Source: an uncultured Lachnospiraceae bacterium
GTDB lineage: Bacteria; Bacillota; Clostridia; Lachnospirales; Lachnospiraceae
Assembly (NCBI GenBank): GCA_902767065.1
Contig: CACXFW010000129.1
Location: 1 to 6,850 of the forward strand
Direction: 5' to 3'
Length of the DNA: 6,850 bases
Shown one piece after another: positions 1 through 6,100 of this stretch (positions are counted from its first letter, which is position 1; the number at the start of each line of letters is the position of its first letter). Below the pieces are notes generated by a model. The model made no database searches. It was not told where the DNA came from and worked only from the letters and a program-made list of their open reading frames with translations. Both the position numbers and the translations under genes were made by a program.

Positions 1-1
1 C

Positions 2-65
2 CCTGGAACCGCTCAGATCCGTCAGATAAGCAAGCTTATCTGACTGGATCATGAGCAATTCCAGG
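2..65. repeat. Long imperfect hairpin (inverted repeat) with two single-base bulges
   Basis: The two arms pair almost completely: 2-8 with 59-65 (7 bp), 11-15 with 52-56 (5 bp), 16-20 with 46-50 (5 bp) and 21-30 with 35-44 (10 bp). The loop is four bases, 31-34. Bases A51 and T45 are single-base bulges, and 9-10 against 57-58 is a two-base mismatch. No T tract follows on the + strand, so it does not look like an ordinary intrinsic terminator. The right foot overlaps the Shine-Dalgarno-like AGGAGGTG at 63-70, but no start codon sits at a usable distance from it. It could be a structured RNA element, a palindromic intergenic repeat or the end of a small non-autonomous element. The sequence shows the pairing; the role is unknown. 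Confidence 0.75.
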
Positions 66-92
66 AGGTGCTGAATAATTACCAAATTTGTG

Positions 93-98
93 TATAAT
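93..98 (+). promoter_or_regulatory. Possible sigma-A -10 box (TATAAT)
   Basis: A perfect TATAAT hexamer lies in a locally AT-rich stretch (74-98) inside otherwise GC-rich sequence. At 17 bp spacing the matching -35 position (70-75) is only a weak match to TTGACA. If used, transcription would start near 105, pass through the transporter remnant and reach the secreted-protein gene at 365. The weak -35 and the long distance to the next intact gene keep confidence low. Confidence 0.35.
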
Positions 99-144
99 GG
101 AACTGATTGCAGGGAAGCGCCTGCCGTGAGAGGTATGAAGATCC

Positions 145-312
145 ATGGGACAGGCATTATCCACCTATGCCGGGCAGAATTATGGAGCCGGAAAAGCAGA
201 GCGGATTCATGAAGGATTTAAGCAGAGTATGGCCGCCGTCTCAGCTTTTGCCGTCCTGCTGTTTATTGGAATGCAGATCTTTGGATATTTAACGGTCAGT
301 GCCTTTGTCAAG
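145..312 (+). pseudogene. Internal fragment of a MATE family efflux transporter
   Basis: The frame starting at 145 reads GQALSTYAGQNYGAGKAERI and then a hydrophobic stretch ending near SAFVK. The QNxGAGK..RI pattern followed by a membrane helix is characteristic of the middle of MATE (DinF/NorM-like) multidrug and organic cation antiporters, around the start of the second six-helix half. An intact MATE protein has about 440-460 residues and twelve helices; only about 55 residues are here. In the same frame, stop codons at 127-129 and 136-138 lie just upstream, and no MATE-like sequence continues after about 312. It therefore looks like a decayed or deletion-generated remnant rather than a working gene. 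The ATG at 145 is an internal Met. The open frame runs on to 510, but the last part overlaps the next gene out of frame and has no MATE character. Confidence 0.65.
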
Positions 313-364
313 GCACGCTGCGTAGCTGAGACGACAGCGGCATGGAAAACGAAGGAAGTGAAAT

Positions 365-388
365 ATGAGACGGATAATGAGACGGATA
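365..388 (+). repeat. 12-bp tandem duplication spanning the start codon
   Basis: The 12-base unit ATGAGACGGATA occurs twice in perfect tandem (365-376 and 377-388). It gives the protein start MRRIMRRI and two in-frame ATG codons. Translation could start at either; the first is better placed relative to AAGGAAG at 352-358. The duplication adds four residues, including two arginines, to the positively charged end of the signal sequence. Confidence 0.9.
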
Positions 389-1603
389 AAGATGATAACC
401 GGTACTTTCATACTGACAGGAGCTTTGCTTTGGTCTTGTGCGCTGTACGCGGATACTCTTGTCCCGGGTTATATCATGGCTTCTTCTACACTGGTCGAAG
501 CCGGGTATGACTACAGCGCATGGCTGGTACAGGATTATGACACGTCGACTGCATGGGCAGAGGGGGCTCCGGGAAATGGACTTGGCGAGTCGCTCTACTT
601 GGAGACGGATCGGTATACGGTGATTACCGGCGGAGTGATCTGTACCGGATACTGCCGCAGCGAGGATCTGTTTTACAAGAACGGAGCTCCGACACGCATT
701 TACATTCATACGGGCAATCAGGAAGCGTACATGGATGTCACGGAGGATGCGAATACTTATCAGGATGGCTATGAGGGATTTCATTTCCGGTTTGATGAGC
801 CGCTGGTCAGCGACGGATCGGTGACCATGACGATTGTCGGTGTCAGAGATGGCTCGAAATGGCAGGATACCTGCATCAGTGAGCTCTGTCTGGAGGGGTA
901 TCAGGCGACGGCTGACACGGTGCCGGATTATTCCGGAGGAGATCCTCATGTTTCTCTTGTGCTGCCGGCGGATGATCAGGTGTGGAGCGATCCGTACCAG
1001 AATCCTGACGGACTTGACGCGGACGGAAGGGAACCCGGAGAAACGAATGGCGTTACACAGGACCCGGAGTATCTGGACGGTGAAACGGTGGAACGGCTGA
1101 GAGCATTTGCGGATACGCTCTATAAGATCCATACACATCACACCGGGACGGAGGATGTAGAAATCAACGCGGAGGATCTGTACAGCTTCAGCCATGCCGG
1201 CGTCCTGAACTGGTACCAGGCAAAGGTGAGGGATGAACGCATCTCCTGTCAGGTCGGGTTCAATTATGCTTATGAGGAAGACCTGAAAGAAATCGTGGGT
1301 GAGCTGTTTGAGACAAAGACACCGCAGGAGGATGTACAGGCCTTATGCGATTACTTCGGCGCGGTTCGTGAAGGAGAGATGATCCGGATGAATGCCGCCG
1401 GGAATGACTGGAATGATACTTACTATCTCCGGGAACCGGCAAGCGCGGGATTTGAGCTTGGGAAGACGGTCCTGATAGGAGCCGTGATGGAATACAATCC
1501 CGGGTCGCAAGGATACATTCATACGAAGAGCTATCATGCGATCTTTACGCAGGATCCAGGTGATGCAGACGTGTTCCGGTTCGACGGACTATATGTGGGC
1601 TAA
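365..1603 (+). CDS. Secreted protein with NADase-type glycan-binding (discoidin-fold) domain
   Basis: This encodes 412 residues starting at ATG 365, with an AAGGAAG ribosome binding site at 352-358 (6-base spacing). The N terminus is a signal sequence: Arg/Lys-rich residues 1-9, a hydrophobic core at about 10-23, then either signal peptidase I cleavage after ALYA (residue 29) or a weak lipobox around Cys25 (LWSC). Residues about 33-176 match the pattern of the NADase-type glycan-binding domain, a discoidin/F5-8C-like fold: an ASS motif near 39-41, TAWAEG at 62-67 followed by GxGxGE, and DTCISEL at 168-174. An acidic, Pro/Gly-rich linker (about 190-240) leads to a C-terminal region (about 245-412) that I do not recognise. 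A cell-surface or extracellular ligand-binding role is an inference from the fold. It precedes the lipid-type enzymes by 111 bp, so co-transcription is possible but unproven. Confidence 0.8.
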   Translation: MRRIMRRIKMITGTFILTGALLWSCALYADTLVPGYIMASSTLVEAGYDYSAWLVQDYDTSTAWAEGAPGNGLGESLYLETDRYTVITGGVICTGYCRSEDLFYKNGAPTRIYIHTGNQEAYMDVTEDANTYQDGYEGFHFRFDEPLVSDGSVTMTIVGVRDGSKWQDTCISELCLEGYQATADTVPDYSGGDPHVSLVLPADDQVWSDPYQNPDGLDADGREPGETNGVTQDPEYLDGETVERLRAFADTLYKIHTHHTGTEDVEINAEDLYSFSHAGVLNWYQAKVRDERISCQVGFNYAYEEDLKEIVGELFETKTPQEDVQALCDYFGAVREGEMIRMNAAGNDWNDTYYLREPASAGFELGKTVLIGAVMEYNPGSQGYIHTKSYHAIFTQDPGDADVFRFDGLYVG

Positions 1604-1697
1604 GGATCTGCAGGAAGCAGTCCTGGGTGCCTGTAACCTGCCGTGTTCTGGTTTTGCTCATCAGGAGGGTGGGTTGCTCATGCGGAGGAAATGATCT

Positions 1698-1706
1698 GGA
1701 GGAGGA
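1698..1706 (+). promoter_or_regulatory. Strong ribosome binding site that supports a TTG start at 1715
   Basis: GGAGGAGGA at 1698-1706 lies 8 bases before the TTG at 1715. From that TTG the protein reads MADTVFLTGATGFLG, placing the dinucleotide-binding loop at residues 8-15, as expected for this reductase family. The in-frame ATG at 1691 has its GGAGGAA directly abutting it with no spacing, and the ATG at 1643 has no good site. The region 1604-1714 contains no gene or clear terminator that I can see. Confidence 0.7.
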
Positions 1707-1714
1707 ATTCTATC

Positions 1715-4426
1715 TTGGCAGATACGGTTTTTTTGACCGGTGCGACCGGTTTTCTCGGAACAGAGCTGGCGCTTCGGCTGGCTGCGTGTCCGGATGTGGA
1801 AAAGATTTATGTGCTTGTAAGGGCCGGCGGGCCTAAGGAGGCCGGGCATCGCCTGAGAGCGTCCTGGTATCACGAGCCGGCATTATATGGAGCGGTCGGA
1901 GAGCGGATCGTGCCTGTTACCGGAGACTTTACAAAACCCGGTCTGGGACTGGATGAAACCATCTCCCGAAAGATCAGGGACACTGTCTCGCTTGTGATCC
2001 ATGCAGGGGCTCAGGTCAGCTTTGTCAGAGGGGAAAAAGAGCACATTGAAACCAATGTGCTCGGCACGAAAAACATGATCCGATTCGCAAAAGACCTTGG
2101 GCATCTGCGCCGCTTTGTGCATCTCTCCACGGCATTTGTCGCGGGCTTGAAGAGCGGGAAGGTGACAGAGGAAGAAGGTGCCGCTTCCTCTTTTTCGAAT
2201 CATTATGAGAAGAGCAAAGCGGAAGCGGAGACGCTTGTGCGGTCTTCCGGGCTTGCGTACTCGATCTTAAGGCCGTCCATGATCGTCGGCAATTCGAAGA
2301 CCGGGCGGATCAAAACCTTTAACACGATCTACTATGTGCTGAAGCTGATGCTTCTTGGCCAGCTGCGCGTCATACCGGTTTCGCGTGAAGCGCGGGTGAA
2401 CATCGTGCCGGTCGACTATGTGGCGGATTCGGTGATCCGGATCAGTTTTTCCGGGGAAGCTGCGGGGAAGACGTTCCATCTGACCTGTCCCGGGGAGATG
2501 GCGCCAGAAGCAGGAGCGCTGGCGGACTATGTGCGCTCGTGGGCAAAGCAGAATCTTGACACGGATCTTCCGCGGCCGGTGTTTGTCCCGATGAGCGCGC
2601 TGAAGCAGGCAGGCCTTTTATACAACCGGAAGACCTCCGACCGGAAAAAGGGCTTCTTCACGAATCTGATGACGGTGCTGCCGTATTTTTTCAGTGAACA
2701 GGACTTTGACCGTACCAATACGGACCGGGTCTGCGGGGAGTACGGATACCGGTGGAAAGACTACATCGATCCGATTCTGGAGTTTGCGTGCCGGAAGAAT
2801 TTTATGCGCCAGACAGAGCACACGGTATTTGAACAGGCGATGGAACGGCGCTCAAGCAGCCGCTATCCGATGAATTTCTATAATGTGACAAAGAAGGGGA
2901 TCCGGAAGGTCACCGGCCCTGAGGTCAATGAGAAGATCACAAGGGTCTGCGACGCGCTCTGGGCCTGGGGAATCCGGAAGGGAGACCGCATTGCCCTTAC
3001 CGGCATCAATTCCGTCAGCTACCTGATCATCGAGCAGGCGATCGGCCTGATCGGAGCGGTCAGCGTGCCGATCTACTATACGACGCCGGCAGCAGAGACG
3101 GCAGAGCTTTTGGAGAAGAGCGGGGCGCGCTGGTTTTTCGTCGGCGATGAACGGATGATGTCCCAGCTGGACGGGATCGGGCTCAACGTACGGATCGTGT
3201 CGTTCTCGGCAGGCCAGCATGTAAGGCGGGACGGCGTAATGCGCTTTGGGAAGTTCCTTGGCCGCGCGAAGGAGCATGCGCCGTGCCAGGCTCCGGACCC
3301 GGCGGATCTGGCGACGATCCGCTATACCTCCGGGACGACCGGCGAACCCAAGGGGGTGATGTTCAGCTTCGCGCAGCTGGCGTGGATGGGGGAGGTGCTT
3401 ACCAATCTGCTCCCCTGGAAGGACCGGAATGATCATATGGTATATCTGTCGTTTCTTCCGCTGAGTCATGTGGTGGAGGGAATTCTGGCGTCCTATGCGC
3501 CATACTACATGCTGGCCGATGTGGATTACTATTACCTGAATGATTTCAATTCCCTGACTGAGGCACTGCCCAAAGTCAGGCCGAATGTCTTTTTCTCGGT
3601 GCCGAGGTTTTATGAAAAACTCTGGGACAAGGCAGTCTCAAACCGTCTGGGAAAGGCCTGGATGGAAGCGGAGGATGGCCCCGGAAAGCGGGCAATGGGC
3701 AATCTCCTGCGGCGCCTGGTTCTGGGAAAGGCGGGCCTTGACCGGTGCGCACAGCTGATCGTGGGATCTGCTCCCGTGAGTGAGACGCTGCTTGGCCTCT
3801 TCCAGGCCCTGGGCATCGAGATCCATAATGCCTACGGGCAGACAGAGGCGCCGCTGATTACGATCAACCGGCTGGGAGATAACGTGATTCCGTCGATCGG
3901 AACGCCTCTTCCGGACACGGAGGTGTACGTGGAGGCGGACGGTGAACTGATCGTTAAGGGACCGCAGGTGGCTCTGGGATATTATGGACTGGAAACGGAG
4001 ACTATTTCGGACGGTGTCCTTCGGACCGGCGATCTGGGAACGATTGATGAGAGCGGGCATATTACCCTGTTCGGGAGAAAGAAGGACATCATCGTCACGG
4101 CATACGGGAAAAATATCAGTATCCCCAAGATCGAACAGCGGCTCAAGGATATCCCGGGAGTGTCGGAGGCTGTACTGATTGGAGAGAACCGGCCATACTG
4201 TACGGCTCTTCTGTGGCTGGAGGGGGAAGCGGCGGATCCGGATGTACTGGATGCGCGGATCGGGGAAATGAACGCGGGACTGTCCCATCCGGAGCAGATC
4301 CGCAGGTGGCGGGTGATTGACCGGCCGCTGCAGATCCAGGCCGGGGAGCTTACGCCGAACCTGAAGGTAAAGAGGGCCAATGTCATGGCTCATCTGGCAG
4401 AGGAAATCGAGGAGATGTATCCGTGA
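1715..4426 (+). CDS. Fused thioester (fatty acyl) reductase and acyl-CoA synthetase
   Basis: This is a 903-residue bifunctional enzyme if the TTG at 1715 is the start; the frame is open from ATG 1643. Residues 1 to about 350 are an extended short-chain dehydrogenase of the Male sterility / thioester reductase type: TGATGFLG at 8-15, an IHAGAQVSF stretch, HLSTAF with Ser138, and catalytic Tyr164-x3-Lys168. It should reduce an activated acyl group with NAD(P)H. Residues about 370-903 are an adenylate-forming (ANL) ligase like long-chain acyl-CoA synthetases: the P-loop YTSGTTGEPKG at 537-547, YGQTE at 707-711, RTGD at 770-773, FGRKKD, and the C-terminal LTPNLKVKR with probable catalytic Lys884. 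The order is reductase then ligase, the reverse of carboxylic acid reductases (A-T-R). I see no carrier domain with a Ser attachment motif between them. The acyl intermediate may be acyl-CoA or a separate carrier. The stop overlaps the next start (GTGA). Confidence 0.9.
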   Translation: MADTVFLTGATGFLGTELALRLAACPDVEKIYVLVRAGGPKEAGHRLRASWYHEPALYGAVGERIVPVTGDFTKPGLGLDETISRKIRDTVSLVIHAGAQVSFVRGEKEHIETNVLGTKNMIRFAKDLGHLRRFVHLSTAFVAGLKSGKVTEEEGAASSFSNHYEKSKAEAETLVRSSGLAYSILRPSMIVGNSKTGRIKTFNTIYYVLKLMLLGQLRVIPVSREARVNIVPVDYVADSVIRISFSGEAAGKTFHLTCPGEMAPEAGALADYVRSWAKQNLDTDLPRPVFVPMSALKQAGLLYNRKTSDRKKGFFTNLMTVLPYFFSEQDFDRTNTDRVCGEYGYRWKDYIDPILEFACRKNFMRQTEHTVFEQAMERRSSSRYPMNFYNVTKKGIRKVTGPEVNEKITRVCDALWAWGIRKGDRIALTGINSVSYLIIEQAIGLIGAVSVPIYYTTPAAETAELLEKSGARWFFVGDERMMSQLDGIGLNVRIVSFSAGQHVRRDGVMRFGKFLGRAKEHAPCQAPDPADLATIRYTSGTTGEPKGVMFSFAQLAWMGEVLTNLLPWKDRNDHMVYLSFLPLSHVVEGILASYAPYYMLADVDYYYLNDFNSLTEALPKVRPNVFFSVPRFYEKLWDKAVSNRLGKAWMEAEDGPGKRAMGNLLRRLVLGKAGLDRCAQLIVGSAPVSETLLGLFQALGIEIHNAYGQTEAPLITINRLGDNVIPSIGTPLPDTEVYVEADGELIVKGPQVALGYYGLETETISDGVLRTGDLGTIDESGHITLFGRKKDIIVTAYGKNISIPKIEQRLKDIPGVSEAVLIGENRPYCTALLWLEGEAADPDVLDARIGEMNAGLSHPEQIRRWRVIDRPLQIQAGELTPNLKVKRANVMAHLAEEIEEMYP

Positions 4427-5277
4427 GGGAGAGGATCTTCCGGCATCTTCTGACAAAACTGGAGCGGTATACCCCCGGGCTTATAAAAAGCATTCAGATT
4501 CAGATTCTGCTGAATGCGACCGCTGCCGCGTTTGACCGGCCGGGGAGGATGGTCTGGCATCTTCCGGAGAAGAAGGCGCTGGCCGCTTACGCGGAATATA
4601 CCAGGGCGTGTGTGCCGCAGAGGCCGGATGCGGCAAACAGTATGGCGGACAGCGAGGCAAACAGTACGGCGGGCAGCGCGGCAAACAGTATGGCGGGCAG
4701 CGCAGTGATCAGTCGGAAGAGGATCTTCCGATGCGCATACCGCCTGGGGCTCAGGATTCGGAGGATCACGGGTTTTTCCGGCAGAGAAGACCGGGAAAGG
4801 CTTGTCTTTTACCTGTACAGCAATATCGGGATAAAGATGACGGGCCGGCTGCCCGGAGAGATCTTCATTCCCTTCTGTTATTTCGCGGATGTGTACACGC
4901 CAGAGCAGTGCAGGATCATGTCGCTGATGGACTGGGGTGTGATTGCCGGTATATGCGGCGGAGGAAAGCTTGAATTTACCGGGAGGATCACGCAGGGATG
5001 CGGAAGATGCCGGGCGGTTTTTCGCGCAGTCCGGACGGACCTGGACGAGTCAGATGGTTCAGATGTATCAGTTCTTTCTGGAGGGACACGGGATGAGCGT
5101 TGCAGCAAAAAAGAAGACAGCCGTTGTTGTCGGAACAGGCGCCGGCGGCGCCATGATGGCAAAGGAGCTGCAGGGAAGATACCAGGTGACGATCCTGGAA
5201 AAGGGAGGGGAATTCAGGCCCTTTTCCCTGTCGGTGGAAAGGATGGCAAAACTGCGTCCCTCCGGCCTGTTCTTTGA
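4423..5277 (+). CDS. Uncharacterised Cys-containing protein, C-terminal part probably out of frame
   Basis: It starts at GTG 4423, overlapping the upstream TGA, with GAGGAG at 4409-4414 (8-base spacing). The 284-codon frame has two conserved-looking parts. Residues 1-65 are a helical region including IQIQILLNATAAAF and AAYAEYT. Residues about 98-203 include RLVFYLYSNIGIKM, a CYF motif at 152-154, MSLMDWGVIAG, GGGKLEF and RITQGCGRC, with cysteines 152, 163, 178, 193 and 196. The pair Cys193-x2-Cys196 could bind metal, but this is inference. I cannot name the family. The parts are joined by three 8-residue repeats (71-94). After about residue 209 the frame loses GC-rich third positions and overlaps the oxidoreductase by 185 bp, so the basic tail is probably not authentic. 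Its place between two acyl or redox enzymes suggests a partner or accessory role. Confidence 0.6.
   Translation: MRERIFRHLLTKLERYTPGLIKSIQIQILLNATAAAFDRPGRMVWHLPEKKALAAYAEYTRACVPQRPDAANSMADSEANSTAGSAANSMAGSAVISRKRIFRCAYRLGLRIRRITGFSGREDRERLVFYLYSNIGIKMTGRLPGEIFIPFCYFADVYTPEQCRIMSLMDWGVIAGICGGGKLEFTGRITQGCGRCRAVFRAVRTDLDESDGSDVSVLSGGTRDERCSKKEDSRCCRNRRRRRHDGKGAAGKIPGDDPGKGRGIQALFPVGGKDGKTASLRPVL
4633..4704 (+). repeat. Three in-frame 24-bp tandem repeats (8-residue unit)
   Basis: The units at 4633-4656, 4657-4680 and 4681-4704 are near-identical and begin GCAAACAGT. The second differs from the third at only two positions. They encode ANSMADSE, ANSTAGSA and ANSMAGSA: small polar residues suited to a flexible linker between two conserved halves. 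Because 24 is a multiple of three, copy-number change would leave the frame intact. Confidence 0.92.
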
Positions 5278-6100
5278 TGAACGGATGATCCGCATGCTGA
5301 TTCCCAATATGCTGGTCGAAAAAACAAGGGACATGATCATGGTGCGGGGGATCGGGCTTGGAGGCACAACCACACTGGCGACCGGAAACGCCGTCCGCTA
5401 TGACGGGGCGCTCAGACAGATCGGCATCGACCTGGATGAACAGTTCGATGAATTATATCAGGAGCTTCCGATCACCACAGATCATCAGAAACACTGGACG
5501 AAGACGACGCGGAAGATGTTCCGGCTTTTTGAAAGGATGGGTCTTGACCCGGTCGTTACGCCGAAGCTGATGGATGCGGATCAATGCATCGGGTGCGGCC
5601 ACTGCGCGATCGGGTGCAGGCATGATGCGAAATGGGACACCAGGCAGCTGGTGGACGAAGCGGTCAGCTTTGGCGCGGAGCTTATGACCGGCACAGAGGT
5701 GACGGATCTTGAGATCACCGGGAGACAGGTGAGTGCTGTTCACGCCAGGACCGTCCGCGGGAAGAGGGTCTTTCATCCGGACCTTGTGGTCCTGGCTGCC
5801 GGAGGACTGGGGACGCCGGTGATCCTGGAAAGATCGGGGATTGTGTGCCGGAAAACGTTGTTTGCAGATCCCGTATTGTGCGTTGCGGGGCCTCTTGAAG
5901 GACTGCGTCAGGACCGGCAGCTTCTCATGCCCTTCATCAGCCAGCAGGATGGCTATATTCTTGCGCCTTATATGGACTATCTGAGCTTCTTTTTTAATAA
6001 GGACTGGAGACTGCCGATGCGGGATATGGCCAGCATCATGATCAAGCTGGCCGATGAGGAAAAGGCAGCGTCAGCGGGAAAAGGATTCACAAGCAGATGA
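5093..6100 (+). CDS. GMC-type FAD-dependent oxidoreductase, N-terminal part (frameshifted gene)
   Basis: Starting at ATG 5093 with GGAGGGA at 5079-5085, this ORF gives 335 residues. Residues 13-19 form the FAD Rossmann loop (GTGAGG at 14-19), with Glu36 at the end of the second strand to bind the ribose. Residues 86-102 carry the GMC-type GLGGTT...GN motif. Cys165, Cys168, Cys171 and Cys175 form C-x2-C-x2-C-x3-C, an arrangement like ferredoxin [4Fe-4S] ligands. Similar CxxC..GC clusters occur in GMC enzymes related to long-chain fatty alcohol oxidases. Residues are authentic to about 323; the last dozen are out of frame, because the C-terminal GMC domain continues in another frame from 6061. 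Joined, the enzyme would be about 430 residues. The frame is open upstream to 4943, but no better start is seen. Likely substrates are fatty alcohols or aldehydes, by family and context. Confidence 0.82.
   Translation: MSVAAKKKTAVVVGTGAGGAMMAKELQGRYQVTILEKGGEFRPFSLSVERMAKLRPSGLFFDERMIRMLIPNMLVEKTRDMIMVRGIGLGGTTTLATGNAVRYDGALRQIGIDLDEQFDELYQELPITTDHQKHWTKTTRKMFRLFERMGLDPVVTPKLMDADQCIGCGHCAIGCRHDAKWDTRQLVDEAVSFGAELMTGTEVTDLEITGRQVSAVHARTVRGKRVFHPDLVVLAAGGLGTPVILERSGIVCRKTLFADPVLCVAGPLEGLRQDRQLLMPFISQQDGYILAPYMDYLSFFFNKDWRLPMRDMASIMIKLADEEKAASAGKGFTSR
6060..6063 (+). other. Frameshift site in an A run splitting the oxidoreductase
   Basis: Frame 2 carries the enzyme up to DEE at 6053-6061. Frame 1 carries the continuation KGSVSGKRIHK from 6061. 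Adding one A to the four-A run at 6060-6063 would join them as DEEKGSVSGKRI, a natural GMC sequence. The simplest reading is a one-base deletion, real or from a sequencing error. A -1 ribosomal slip is possible, but the site lacks a classical X-XXY-YYZ heptamer. Confidence 0.8.

Noticed and set aside
2..65. Integron attC site
   Set aside because: A long stem with extrahelical bases resembles attC, but the terminal RYYYAAC and GTTRRRY core boxes are absent.
44..97. Possible C-terminal tail of an upstream gene (reading ...NNYQICV then TAA)
   Set aside because: The frame is closed by a TGA at 41-43 inside the hairpin, and too little remains to support a gene.
308..1195. Long minus-strand ORF (295 codons) opposite the secreted-protein gene
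   Set aside because: Its translation is rich in Arg, Ile and His with no recognisable motif. It is the antisense shadow of a gene with a clear signal peptide and discoidin-like domain.
3638..4456. Minus-strand ORF (272 codons) opposite the ligase domain, and a similar one at 2852-3469
   Set aside because: Both lie wholly or almost wholly opposite conserved ligase or linker sequence and have low-complexity composition with no domain motif.
4608..4973. Alternative frame reading GKQYGGQR three times
   Set aside because: It is the repeat region read out of frame. The frame from 4423 continues into conserved-looking sequence on both sides, and this one does not.
4943..5092. Upstream in-frame extension of the oxidoreductase from 4943
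   Set aside because: It overlaps conserved-looking sequence of the preceding gene, and the ATG at 5093 has GGAGGGA at good spacing right before the FAD-binding motif.
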